Assembly: GCA_029582155.1 (NCBI GenBank)
Contig: CM055897.1
Coordinates: 3,207,001-3,271,000 of the forward strand
Source of the DNA: Panopea generosa
Taxonomy: Eukaryota > Mollusca > Bivalvia > Adapedonta > Hiatellidae
Reading direction: 5' to 3'
DNA length: 64,000 nt
The translations under genes were made by a program, and so were the position numbers. Shown one piece after another: positions 50,301 through 61,745 of this stretch. The notes under the pieces are model-generated. The model was given only the letters and a program-made list of their open reading frames with translations. It searched no databases and was not told the origin of the DNA. Positions within the stretch are counted from its first letter, which is position 1, and each line of letters begins with the position of its first letter.

Positions 50301-51971
50301 CCTACTGTGTATTGACACCTACTGTATATTGACACCTACTGTGTATTGACACATACTGTGTATTGACACCTACTATATATTGACACCTACATGTATTGCC
50401 ATTGACTTTGTATTGACACCTACTATATATAGACACCTACAGTGTATTGACACCTACTGTGTATTGATACCTACTGTGTATTGACACCTACTGTGTATTG
50501 ACACCTACTATATATTGACACCTACAGTGTATTGACACCTACTGTGTATTGATACCTACTGTGTTTTGACACTTACTGTGTATTGACACCAACTATATAT
50601 AAACACCTGCAGTGTATTGACACCTACTGTGTATTGACACCTACTATATATTGACACCTTATGTGTATTGACACAAACTGTGTGTTGACACATACTGCAT
50701 ATTGACACCTTATACATATTTACACCAACTGTTGACACCTACTGTGTATTGACACCTACTGTATATTGACACCTACTGTATATGACATCTATTGTATATT
50801 GACACCCATTGTATATTGACACCTACTATATATTGATTCCTACTGTGTATTGACACTTACTGTGTATTCTCACTTTCTATGTGTTGACACTTACTGTATA
50901 TCAACATATACTGTGTATTTTCACTTTCCATGTGTTGACACTTATTGCATATTGGCACCTACAGTTTATTGACACCTACTATGTATTGACACCTACTGTA
51001 TATTGACACCTACTGTATATTGGCAACTTCTGTGTGTTGACACTTACTGTATATTGAAACCTACTCCATATCGACACCTCCTGTATATTGACACCTACTG
51101 TGTATTGACACCTACTGTTTATTGACACTTATTGTATATTGACATCTACTGCATATTGACACATATTGTATATTGACACTTACTCTATATTGACACTTAC
51201 TGTGTATTCTCACTTTCTATGTGTTGACACTTACCGTATATCGACATATACTGTGTATTTTCATTTTCCATGTTTTGACGACTACTGTATATCGAAACCT
51301 AACGATCTTACATAGCTAATAACTGTATATTTACCTTTTCTCTTTATTGAATGCTTTGATGAAAACTGATTGTGAGAAAAGTGTTTGTTTTTCATACATA
51401 ATAAAATTGATGATGTTAATCAAATAATGATCAGTATAGATATATATGATTTTCAATAACAAAAATAGAATAATAGATAACTAGTACAGTTGCATCGTTC
51501 TTCACAACGTAAAACTAACTAACTTCTTTGTTTTAGAACAATACGCAAGAAGATACTAGAATGATACTTCAGTGTACCGGATATAAACATTCGTTTTTAA
51601 TACACGGTAACATAGGCAACTGTCAACAATACACAGTGAAGTATACCAAGACACAAGAAAAATGTACATCAATAGAAAGTAATCAGCAAAATGATTACTT
51701 TGAAATGGAAACAACTGAAAATACCCAAAATGTGTGTATTATAGAAGGTGAAAATGATGTAAATATTGAATGTTCAGTAGCAGACATACGTGTAGATATT
51801 CAGGACAAAATACAAACGCCTGGAACGAAACTAGTCAATATGAAACAGTTTGATACAGACCACGGTGTGCAACAAGATACATCATATAATGATGGTGAAT
51901 CAGTTAAACAGAGGAAAGTAGTATGTGAAGAGAGTTTCAATAAATCCAATACGAAAATTACACGATTTTAG
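47396..51971 (+). CDS. Single-pass membrane protein with mucin-like stalk, paralogue 2
   Basis: Exons 47396-47802, 48870-48903 and 51537-51971 join in phase (291 aa). Residues 1-54 are a Cys-rich ectodomain (Cys4, 8, 14, 15, 18, 50) with CAPCPPPDVTYDNFFDIASD and LTQQEINIIVDYC, matching paralogue 1. Residues ~57-108 form a Thr/Ser-rich stalk with N-glycosylation sequons, as in mucin-type linkers. One membrane segment (GLGFLLVCVIVFWLF) is followed by basic RRYRKKP, predicting a cytoplasmic tail of about 155 residues. The tail includes YFEM, which fits a YxxM motif (a PI3K SH2 site in other receptors; here only a pattern). The phase-2 intron after the membrane segment is in the same place as in paralogue 1. 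No signal peptide is encoded. An in-frame TAA lies six codons upstream of the ATG, so a separate 5' exon may be missing. Function unknown; a cell-surface receptor or adhesion role is inference. Confidence 0.7.
48560..48665 (-). repeat. tRNA-like SINE fragment (in intron 1 of paralogue 2)
   Basis: On the minus strand: GAGGGGATTGACCGCTTACG, then GGTTGCTGGTTCGAATTCAG (B-box-like). Confidence 0.5.
48985..49130 (-). repeat. tRNA-derived SINE, family gamma (in intron 2)
   Basis: On the minus strand a T-arm-like GGACATGGGTTCGATTCCCT is followed by GTAACCTTAAGCGAGACACG and CTTATTGCTGGTTCTATCAA. That is the same order of blocks as the SINE at 8614-8758. Confidence 0.65.
49998..51300. repeat. 17-bp minisatellite, ~75 copies
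   Basis: Tandem copies of TGTATTGACACCTACTG with C/T, A/G and small-indel variants. They become more diverged after about 50860. The array fills the 3' half of intron 2 of paralogue 2 and ends about 240 bp before exon 3. Confidence 0.95.
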
Positions 51972-52047
51972 TTACAGTGACAAAGCAGTTTGGTAATGAA
52001 GCGTGCAATACCTGGCCATTTTGAATACATGAATATGATAGAAAAAC

Positions 52048-52285
52048 AGGGTCCTTCGTGGCCGAGTGGTCTAAGGTGCCGTCTTAGGATCACTTACCTA
52101 GCACCGCTAACGCCGTTAGCTCGAGTCCCTGGTCCAAAGACTTTACGTGACAAATATTGCCAGTCACTTGCGGAAGGACGGTGTTTCTACAGACTTATTC
52201 TGAGGTCTCCCCTCACCAACAAAACTGGATGCACGATATATAACCTGAAATATGTGAAAAATGGCGTTAAACCTCATTCATAAAA
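52048..52285 (+). repeat. SINE, family beta, best-preserved tRNA-Leu-like head
   Basis: The head CCTTCGTGGCCGAGTGGTCT followed by AAGGTGCCGTC resembles tRNA-Leu or tRNA-Ser 5' halves. A TAGCTCGAGTCCCTGG B box follows. The body has CACTTGCGGAAGGACGGTGT and GAGGTCTCCCCTCACCAACA, and the tail is ATGGCGTTAAACC. It inserted 80 bp past the paralogue 2 stop codon, probably in the 3' UTR. Confidence 0.8.
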
Positions 52286-52289
52286 GTGA

Positions 52290-53136
52290 TAGAAAGATGA
52301 TTTATACACTCAAAATGCAAAAAAACCCAAAACAAATGCATGTCTACGAGTTAAAGCAAACACAATTGCAGCAGACAATCAATCTTACAAATGCTTTCAA
52401 GTTTACGCATTTCATTTAATATTTGAAATTTCATTTTCACAAAAGACTTATATACCGAGAGGATAGAAAAGCCGGATGAATGTCAGAGCTAAACTATCAA
52501 ACAGATGTATTTCTGTTAAAGCGATGTTTACAGTTTTAGAATATATATGTAAAGGTATTTCATTAATTGTATTGCCAATATGAATATTGCTTACAATAAT
52601 ATGATAATGTGGCTCTGAAATTCACCCGACCTTTCCTTAACCTTTCACTTTACATTAAAAACAACCGGTGTGTATTTTAAACGATATTTACTACTAATTC
52701 ACTAACTTTTTATATTGATCCATTTATATATCTAAACATGCGGTGCGATTGAATTATATTTCATTTCATAATGTAATACATACCTTTGCACAAACATCTC
52801 ATTGACTTGTTTGCACATTTGAAAACCTCACTTTTATCAAACCATGCTTCATATTTACATTTGATACTGCCTTATTCTAGATGAAAGTTAAGGTTTTAAC
52901 ACAGGAATCTATATAGAAGAATACGTATCATATATATATACATTTAAAGTAATTTGTATGTTGTAAAATCGAAATTTACAGTCCCTACAATGTTAGTTCA
53001 TGTTCGTAATTGTTAATTGTAAAACTTGTATAACATTTCATTTAAGCAATAAATATGACCCATGTCCTAACCAACTAAGTATGTGCAATAACAAGTCTAA
53101 TAAATAACAGCATTAATGTCGTCGTGATCAAGGTTT
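52290..53136. other. No recognisable feature
   Basis: AT-rich sequence downstream of paralogue 2, possibly 3' UTR in part. No exon seen. Confidence 0.35.
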
Positions 53137-53373
53137 GCAGTGTTAATCACCGCCATAATAATCATACGTAACAGGGACTACTTTTTATTCCTAGAAGTTC
53201 ATTATTTTTCATGTATTTCATATAAAACAATAGAAAATGTTATGGACATTGTTTTGTCATTTTTTGAAAAAAAGTTACATGCAATAAACCAGGGCTTCAG
53301 TAATATCAACCAAATGCGGAAGGCGTATGAATATTTATTGAAGCTCGGCTATCAGTGTGTTCAAGTACTTTGA
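53137..53373 (+). other. Candidate terminal exon, unidentified
   Basis: An open stretch follows a possible acceptor (GGTTTGCAG at 53132-53140), has no ATG start and ends TGA at 53371-53373. Its second half (VMDIVLSFFEKKLHAINQGF, then QMRKAYEYLLKLGYQC) has protein-like composition with alternating charged and hydrophobic residues, unlike nearby shadow frames. I found no upstream partner exon and recognise no domain. It may be a relic exon or chance. Confidence 0.25.
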
Positions 53374-53785
53374 TTATGTTTCTGTTATTATTTTAGACAA
53401 GCCGCGTCTCACTGAATAATGTCCTGGCTGTGCAAAATTAAACTGTCGGTAAATATCTAATGTCCAGACTTCTGCTTTACTTAAATGCTTAAATAACTGA
53501 ATTTTGACAGCTGACTTTATTAGTGTTTAATCAATACCAATGGAACCAGATGCATATTATTTTTTTCTTGAGCTATTTTACAATCATGATCACCGGGGTG
53601 CTTTTCTTTAATTTCATTTTTTTATGTTTTTTTTAAGTATATGCTTAAAATTGTTGTTGAAATTGGAGCCGATATTCATTTTACACAAAATAATTCAGAT
53701 AACAGTGTATTTAAGAATATATTTTGAAAAATGGCAGAGAAGAGAATATTTTCTTATACGTTTTCATTTTCTTAAGCCATACGCT

Positions 53786-53971
53786 GTCAAACCTGCCTTA
53801 AGCAGCCAGTCAAGACAGGGACCAACATTAGCCCTTTAATACAAGTTGTTATTTAATACATGTTAATTTGCTCTGAAAGCATATAAATGGGAAATAACAA
53901 ATGTGGCTGTTTAAGACAAGTCCTTGCTTAATAAAGGTTACCGCTTATACAAGTTTAACTGCTTAATATTT
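53786..53971. mobile_element. Small MITE
   Basis: About 186 bp with imperfect terminal inverted repeats: CTGTCAAACCTGCCTTAAGC at left, and CAGTTAAACTTGTATAAGCG read inward from the right. Its right end is shared with 9515-9582. No coding capacity. The family is one I have seen widely in invertebrate genomes but cannot name. Confidence 0.6.
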
Positions 53972-54074
53972 GACACCAACGAGAGCATATCGTTATTACG
54001 GTTATTAGGTTATATAAACTTGTATTTGAAGAGACAGAATGACAATAAAACATAATGTCGTTAATCAATCATCA

Positions 54075-54155
54075 CAGAGACTGGTGCAGTCGGGGATTCG
54101 AATTCACGACACGAGGGTCGATAGTCGGACGCATTACTGTCTGAGTTTACGGGAC
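54075..54155 (-). repeat. tRNA-like SINE head fragment
   Basis: On the minus strand: CAGACAGTAATGCGTCCGAC, then GTGAATTCGAATCCCCGACT (B-box-like). Confidence 0.5.
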
Positions 54156-54253
54156 AAGTGCTATGGTATTCAAATGATATTTTAAACTCGTGTTATAATA
54201 TCATCAGATTATATTGTTACAACAGATTAATATTTTTCGCATACCACTTTGAT

Positions 54254-54412
54254 ATACAGTAGAACTTCGTTGGCTCGAACACGGATGGCTGGAACACCAC
54301 ACATGGTTCGAACCACTTATCTGGTCCCGGCCGAAATACTAGTTAAATTATATTATTCTACCTCCGATGGCTAGAACACCGAGTCGAACTAGAAATTAGG
54401 TCCAGCCAACAT
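54254..54412. mobile_element. pogo/Tigger-like terminal fragment
   Basis: Begins CAGTAGAACTTCGTTGGCTC and continues GAACACGGATGGCTGGAACA, GGTTCGAACCACTTATC. This resembles pogo-class ends (CAGT..AACYTCG...TCGAAC). Only one end is present, and it abuts the 2-kb duplication. Confidence 0.45.
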
Positions 54413-54427
54413 TGATTACAGTAAAGA

Positions 54428-54524
54428 CTTGGTGAAGTTTTAACTCAGTCCAGTAGGTGGTTACTGATTTTGCATGATAGTAACTTGCATGCAAAATTTT
54501 AACCGAAAGTGTGACGCCGGTTAA

Positions 54525-54559
<35 letters not shown>

Positions 54560-56386
54560 AGAGTTGATGTAGGAATGCTTCATCGCATTCTTAACTTGTG
54601 AAACAACAACCACACTAACGAAAGGCAATTCCAACAAACACCATTTCGATACCACACGTGTTATCACCAATGAAACAACGTTTCTATAGCTTATCGACCA
54701 TTTCTTTATATATATGGTATACCAACATTTTCTGGTTAAAATTCACACTTTATATCTACAAGAACATCCAAATTTATAATTGCAGTTTTCAATGTTGAAT
54801 GTGGTCTTGCCGACTTTTAGGTCAGTTTCCAACTGTTGGTGATCAGATTTTTACGAAGGTCAATTTTTCATTTGTGGCTGGGTCATTAAATAGCGGTCGG
54901 GGTCAGTTTTCAATGTTAAAAATGGATCACTCGTTCGTTGCAAAGTGATTCATGGGGTCATACGGGGTCAAAATTTAATGTTACACCAGCATGATATATT
55001 ATAGAACAGAACAGAACATACTTTTATTCAGACTTAAACTAGACAGTTTCACGTCTACACAATTACAAATGTTTACAGTCAGGTCATATTAACAACAACG
55101 TACAAATACATATTAAAGAGGCTGTGACATTTGATCATCGTTGTGAGTAAATCTAGTTTCATTAAAAAATGTTCAGTTATTGTAAACAATATATAAGACA
55201 CCTTGTTTACCATAACACCATTAGAGAACGAGCTTATCCCCAATATTGGAAGAACTTGTCGCCAGACCATGTTGTGATAATTGGTGTTGGTCTATGAGAT
55301 ATTCGGATGAAATAAATCAGTATAAATTTGTATTATGCAATGTGAAAATAAATGTAACGGATTTCTGAGAATTACACAGCTTTCCATACTCGCGAGTAAC
55401 ATGAGTGCGAAAAGTGCACTGCTAATCTAAGGGAGGCTAATCTTACAAAATAATATCACCCTTATATACTGATCTCTCTCCGAGTAGTTAGACGTATATA
55501 ATAATATAAGTTCAATGCTTACAATGTGAATTTTGCACCTACAAAGATAAGCATAATGGCAATATGCAATTAGAAAATACTGAGTATGTAAAAAGTGTAC
55601 ATCGATGGGAAAGTAGTGAGCTCCCTTAGACGTATATAAACTCCCGATGCTTTGAACGTCTTTGCACTGTTCTACATATAGAGAAATGTACTTCTGGAAC
55701 ACCGGATACATTACCAATGGTTCTAAAGGTGCTTTTTCCTAATAGATAGTCCTCTGTTGGTCCAATTATGCAGAAAAAAGACATGGAGTTGACCAGGTTG
55801 CTTTTTTTATAATTTCGATGCTTTAATGACACTCCTGACTTCATATTTTGAAAATATGTCCATTTATTGCAGTGTTTCACTACGCATCTTTAAACTGTTA
55901 TAGCGTCATTAAAAGTACCCAGTGCTATCCAAACTTGGCAGAAACCATGCAAATGTTTTATTGTTCCCATATGCACAAAAAACTATGACAGGGTAATGCA
56001 TTTTCGAAAAAAATAATGCCTAACCGCTTTACACAGCTCTAATTTCTTGGGCGTAAGAATCTTGCTTCCATCATGCAAGGGACGTAATTCTTAAGTGAGA
56101 CCTACAAGGTCACTTTTGCACATAGATAACTTGGATAAAGATAGGCATAATGACAATATGTATAGTTTCTGTTTTGATAAATAGACTATCGGAATCTTAC
56201 TAACTTTCAAATAGCCCTTTTTCGTTTGATGTGTTTGGAATTTCATGCTCGAACGCTTAATAAATATCACATTTTTATCCTATAATAACACAGATGCATC
56301 AATTCCTCAAATAGTTTAGGCAAACTTTTATAATATAGATCAATAAACAATTTTCCCCATTTGGATATGAAGTTGCCCCGAACTAT
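54428..56386 (+). repeat. 2-kb segmental duplication, copy 2
   Basis: Direct copy of 39182-41196, 15.2 kb away, with the same internal order. Similarity stops at GCCCCGAACTAT, where copy 2 runs into a GCCATGTACATGGC palindrome. Confidence 0.88.
55654..56100 (+). repeat. Repeat family F2, copy e
   Basis: Starts AACGTCTTTGCACTG (part of the 5' end deleted) and ends TTAAGTGAGACC. It lies inside duplication copy 2. Confidence 0.8.
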
Positions 56387-57183
56387 CTTTAAGGGCCATG
56401 TACATGGCGAAATTGAGATTAGCTTTGATATTTCAAAATTCTAACAACTGCACAAATAGGTTGTGTTTCATTGAACTATTGATATTTTATTAATAAATAG
56501 AATGTAAAATACAAAATGGGAGTGTTGTGCACCACTACGCATATGGGAGACTTCAAAGACCTAATTTTCGCTACAGTTGTCTGTACTAGCGACGATGTTT
56601 ACGTTGAAAACGAACATTTATGAAGGTTAAATATCCGTACAAATGCAACGAGGGTTACTTTTTCGAAATAAATCATGTTTGTCAGTCACGGGAATACGCC
56701 TACTATTAGTGTGGTTGAAAATGACACCGCCATTTTCAAATGGCGACACAGACACTTTAAATCCTAATATCTTTTTATATGATTGATGACATGGGCAATG
56801 CAATACCTCATTTCAAACAGTGATTGTCCCCCATCAATCTTCAATTCTTCGATCTCCTTAGACACTTTTTGATTACATTTACTTGAACCCAAAACCGAGT
56901 CGTGTAATGAATTATTTTTCATTACACACAAAAAGTTGTTGACGAGAGACTAATAACCCAAATCATAGATTTGTATAAATCCGCCGAATTTTTAAGTACT
57001 GTAAAGATCGTCATTTTTTCGGAATATTTGTTTTACTTGAAGTATATTATACGACAGGAAGATATTTTGATTTCAGTTTTGTGACAAAATGCAATAGTTG
57101 ACGTTTTCTTACCAAAATGTAATTACACGTGGCTGAACTATTTTTAACAAATTGACTGACTTCCTTATTTCCGGAACAATGTT
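56387..57183. other. Unassigned sequence upstream of the Mutator/YqaJ gene
   Basis: Begins with AAGGGCCATGTACATGGCGAAATTGAG, which contains the 14-bp palindrome GCCATGTACATGGC and could be the terminus of a mobile element. The rest has no recognisable coding sequence. Confidence 0.35.
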
Positions 57184-57268
57184 ATGGGTCTTAGACACGA
57201 ACACGAAAAACTTCGAAACATCTGTCATCTCAGAAATTCATCAATTGCCGAACTTTTGGGAAATATAG
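57184..57268 (+). other. Candidate 5' exon of the Mutator/YqaJ gene
   Basis: The ATG at 57184 opens 28 codons (MGLRHEHEKLRNICHLRNSS, then IAELLGNI), ending at a perfect donor (G|GTAAGT). No convincing acceptor with matching phase was found upstream of 57870, so the link to the downstream frame is tentative. Confidence 0.3.
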
Positions 57269-57773
57269 GTAAGTTTATTAACGAAACAAGTACAAACAGT
57301 ATTTTATGAATGTTTTTGCCACTTTATGTTTGCTGATCTTTTATACAAAATGCATAAAATATCATTTTGTTAGGTTTGTTAACATTTTGTTTTGCACGAT
57401 GTTTAACTGAAGTATCCTGAAATAATCCAGTGCAAGCAAGCACATGTAGTTTAAAGTCGTGTATGGTGTTCCGTTGTTGCGAACTATGCTGATAATAAAG
57501 TATTTGCTGATATTTTTTTGTTCTGAACTTTTCAAAATATGTTGCAAGTTCTGGATAATGTAATAATCACTGAATAAGTGATGTATATATACATTCTTGG
57601 ATGCATTGTTTTGTGTTATTTTTTAACAAAACACACAATGGAAGAAAAACTGTAAAGCTTCTTGGACACTGTGCAATATGAAAGAATGTGACATTTTATG
57701 ACAACATGGATAATTAAATTTATGTTATAGTCATTGTGTAGCTGTTGGAATACCGGTTTCATTCACATATTAA

Positions 57774-60580
57774 TTTATAATTTGGAATAAAAGGGAAAAA
57801 AAACAACGAAAGAAATTCAACAAAGCTGGAGAAAGATATTGCCAAAAAGGGAACGTAAAATGCCATGTTATGAAAAGGGAAGAGAAGTCGTTGTTACATG
57901 TTTCGAAGGAAACAACATCGTATCTACAGCCATACCAATTAATTAGAAAATTTGGTTCTAAAAATGGTAAAATGTCAACAAAATTTATTGTTCGACGTAT
58001 ACCAGTTTTCAAAATGAAACGTGTAAAAGAATATAAACTTGGAAGTACAAGTCTCAAATTTATGATATGCAGTAACAATAACATTGACATTGATGGCTAT
58101 AGAATTATGAACTTAGAAATGTTGCAATGTCATGTAGTTGACATTACTACACATGGAATACAGTGTACGGCAGCACATGCATTAGTTTCAGAAGGTAAGA
58201 AACCAATATCAATTGAATGTGAAATTTCCAAATGCGGATTAGCCAGTATTCTTTGCATAAAATGTCATGGCTGTCAAAAAACATTTCGGCTGAAGACAAG
58301 CCCAGACACAAGCATCCCTGATGGTACCAGTAAAATATATAGTGACGTAAATATTAGAGCTGTATGGGGTACAATGTCAAGTGGTGGAGGGGCAACTTCA
58401 ATGAATTAAGTTTTAGGAACTATGTCTGTGCCCACAATGGACCGAAGGACTTTTTCGAAAATTGAAGACAAAATTGGAAGTTGGTGGGAGGGTATTTTGA
58501 AAGAAGAAATGATGAAAACAGGTGAAGAGGAAAAGAGGTAAGCGATAATTAGGAATGATTTTGATGATGGTGTCCCTGCAGTAACAGTTGTAGTAGATGG
58601 GGGTTGGAGTAAAAGAGCACATAAGCACACATACAATGCAACTGGAGGTGTGGCTGTTATATTTGGGTCTGAAATTAAGAAGTTGCTTTATTTAGGTGTT
58701 CGTAATAAATACTGCTATATATATAGTAAGGCAGCTTCTGCAGATTTGGAGCCTACGGATCACAAGTGTTACAAAAACTGGAGTGAAAGTTCCCAGTCTA
58801 TGGAGGTTGACATGATTGTCGGAGGATTTTTGGAATCTATGCATGGTATTCGATGCATGAGAGTAATTGCGGACGGCGACAGTTCTGTGTATGCCAAAAT
58901 ATAGGAGACTGTGCCAGTGTGTGGAAGAAAAGTCAGAAAGTTGGAGTGTGCAAATCATGCTTGCAAGTGCTTAAGAAGCAGTCTGGAGAAGCTTGTTGCT
59001 GAAAAGCCACATTACAAAGGCAAGGGTAAACTTACAAAAAATAACCGCATAAAACTTACAACAGCAGTTCAATGTGCAATTAGAATGAACAGCAAAACTA
59101 AAAATTCACGGCAACGTTCACATGATATTAGAAACTCAATTCATCACATATTTGGATATCATGATAAGTGTTCCAACTTCTGCAAGAAAAGACCCGCAAA
59201 TAAAGAAGATGTTACGTTTGACGACAAAGATGAAGAAGATGATGACATTGATGATGTTGATGATTTATTTGCAAAGCAGACCGAGTATTGGAAATTTGGA
59301 AATGAAAAAGAAGAGGAACATTCAAGATATGCTTGTAATACATCTGTTGATGAGTTAGGCTTAAAATATATAATAAGAGACGTGTCAGTTTTCTTGAACC
59401 GGCTTGCTGAAAAAAGTACAAGACTTATTGGTAACTTCACCACAAATCTTGCAGAAAGTTGGATGTCCATAAGATCCAAATTTGATGGTGGAAAAATAAT
59501 AAATAGATGCAACCGAGGGCCATGGCATGCTAGGTGTTGGGGTGGTCCGCTCCGTAAAAACCTTGGAGCTGCTTGTTCACCCCTTGCATTTCAGAGGGCA
59601 ACCGGTATTATACCAGGTACTACTTTCTGCCAACAGTTTCAGCAAAGAATGAATCATTTAAATACATCTCTGAAAACTCAACAAACAGAAAAGTCCAAAA
59701 CTCAAAGAAGAAAGAGGAAATTTATTTCATTAAATACTGCAGCCAGTAAAAAGGCAAAGAGTGACTATGGGCCTAACATTTTGGATGATACACCAGATGT
59801 GTCCGATTCTAAATTACAAGAACTTTGTGTTCGGTTTCTGAATAAGTTGGTTTATAAAGATGTATCTGAAATCTCCATAATTGAAAAACAAACACGTGAA
59901 CAGTCAAGATGTGAAAAATGGAAAATTGAGAGAAAATTGAGATTGACAAGCTCAAATTTTGGAAAGGTTATGGCAAGAAAACAAATTACAACAACAACAA
60001 ATTTAGTCAAGGAACTGTTATACAGTAACTTTGTTGGAAAATTAATACAATTCGTGGACTTGCTCAGGAAGAAAACACTGTCATTGAATACAATAATGCA
60101 AAACCAGAAATCATTTTAGTACAACCTGTGGGATTAGTAATTTCAAAAGACCATCCACATTTAGTAACATCTACTGATGGAAAAGTAACTGACAATAATG
60201 GCAATTGTGGATTATTAGAAATTAAAAAATTACTGCAAAGCAACCGCAAATCATTACATGAAGCAGCAAGTAGTAATCCAAGATTTTGTCTCTACGTCAC
60301 CAACACATGTTCCAAAAAATTAGCATTGAAAAAGTCACACCTATTCTTTTACCAAGTCCAGGGTCAACTTAACATTTGTGATTACGAATGGTTGGATTTT
60401 GTTATTAGAAGGAGTAATCCACATGAATTACACATATAACGCATCTATAGAGATAGAGTTTTGTGGAACACTATCATGGAACCAAAACTAACTATGTTCT
60501 ACAAGAAATTCATCTTGCCAGAATTGGCTTTACCACGATACCATACCTTTTCTGGCATTCGAAGGCCTCAGTCTCCATGG
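57774..60580 (+). pseudogene. Mutator-like transposase domain + YqaJ nuclease domain protein, broken
   Basis: One diverged frame, read across its breaks, matches a large invertebrate family pairing a Mutator-like transposase domain with a C-terminal YqaJ (lambda-exonuclease-like) fold. Visible order: a KEY-type basic N-terminus with VMKREEKSLLHVSKETTS, CHGCQKTFRLK, VNIRAVWGTMSSGGGA, VDGGWSKRAHKHTYNATGGV, VIADGDSSVYAKI, ECANHACKC, LAESWMSIRSKFDGGK and RLRLTSSNFGKVMAR. Then come the YqaJ motifs VTSTDGK, LLEIKKLL (E-x-K) and YQVQGQL, and RIYRDRVLWNTIMEPKLT near the end. Breaks: TAA at 58407, one extra A at 58500-58503, TAA at 58540, one T lost near 58561, TAG at 58902, a one-base loss near 60046 and TAA at 60437. 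The domain frame ends at a splice donor (TGG|GTAAGT, 60580). It is probably a decayed transposon-derived gene. That the intact family acts in DNA mobilisation or processing is inference from the domains. Confidence 0.85.
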
Positions 60581-60799
60581 GTAAGTTGGTTACCATTTCA
60601 AAAGAGTTTGTTTCCTGGTTTCTAAGCCAATATTGGTTTGTATGCATGCTAAATAATATCAGTAATTTATACTCTATTATAGTGTACAGTGTAAAGAATA
60701 CCTGCCTTAGTGTAACTGAAAAAAAAAAGCTATTTTTTGATTAACTTATTATTTAAAGCATCATTTTTATGGTTACCAGGGCTAAAAGACCCTAACCAC

Positions 60800-61000
60800 T
60801 TTTTCCTGTGATCATAAATGGTTAACAAGTACTCAATCACACACCATCTCCACAAGTAACTAATTCTACTTCAATCAGCCCTATTTTAAAGAGATGTATG
60901 GACAGGGATTCAAACTCGTACCCTGGATTGATAGTCAAAAGCCGTAGTGACTGAGCTTACTTGCATTTGCTATTAAACGCAAATGCTATGAAGCTGTGTT
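60800..61000 (-). repeat. SINE, family alpha
   Basis: On the minus strand: a TACGAGTTTGAATCCCTGTC B-box-like segment, GATTGAAGTAGAATTAGTTA, then CTTGTGGAGATGGTGTGTGA, as in the alpha copies upstream. It lies in the intron between 60580 and 61746. Confidence 0.65.
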
Positions 61001-61007
61001 ATAGTGC

Positions 61008-61075
61008 AATGGATAGATAGTTGTTCGGTCACGCTAAAGGTTGCATGTTAGATTCCCAGCATGACCAAATGGAGT
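61008..61075 (+). repeat. tRNA-like SINE head fragment
   Basis: TATAGTGCAATGGATAGATA, then GCATGTTAGATTCCCAGCAT have A-box and B-box order and spacing. Confidence 0.45.
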
Positions 61076-61745
61076 CTAAAAAATACATGGCATTGATTCT
61101 ACTTAGGAATTGGTCGCGAAAGCAGTTCATAGAAGGTTTTAGATTTCTCAGAAATTGTCATTAAATTAATTGCCATATTACGGTAATTATTCAAATCACA
61201 AATTTCTAGTTTTCCATACCACTGTAAATAGTAGAGCCAACGTGCAGTATCGTAATATATCTTGGCCCCGTCACTTTTAAAAACTTCAAATTCATATGAA
61301 TAATGTATCAAATTTACTGATTCCTCATAATATATATTTTTGTCATCAATTTTTCTTTCTTTTTAAGGACACTCTTCACCCTTAATGGCAGTGAAATCTG
61401 TCCTTTGCATAATGATACTTTTGTATAAATTTACGAAAAGTCATTTATGTAATTTTTTCTACTAACTGAGGCTAGATAGACAAAGTAATGTTGTGTTTGT
61501 ATAGTATCACATGCTGTAACATGACAATAACTTCAATGTGACATTTGACTGAATTTGAAATAAGTGATCAAATGGTTGGATAAAAAAGTGCTGTTAGTAC
61601 CAGTCTACAACCAGATTGCTAATTCCTTATAGCCTTCTAACAGTACAGCAGCTGATAACTTTATGTGGAAAATGTAAGTTTAAACTTGTATAGTGTTCGG
61701 AAAGTTTGCTTCACTCAACATGTATTGTATTAATATATTTTGCAG

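Noticed and set aside
49998..51300. A CRISPR-like array
   Set aside because: Units are contiguous 17-bp tandem repeats with no unique spacers, in a eukaryotic intron.
52048..52140. A functional tRNA-Leu gene
   Set aside because: The 5' half is close to tRNA-Leu, but the variable and T arms and acceptor end are degenerate and it leads into the beta SINE body.
58407..60439. TAA/TAG inside the Mutator/YqaJ frame as sense codons (ciliate-type code)
   Set aside because: The frame also has three single-base shifts, the positions do not uniformly match one amino acid in the family pattern, and the other genes in the window use TAA/TAG as normal stops.
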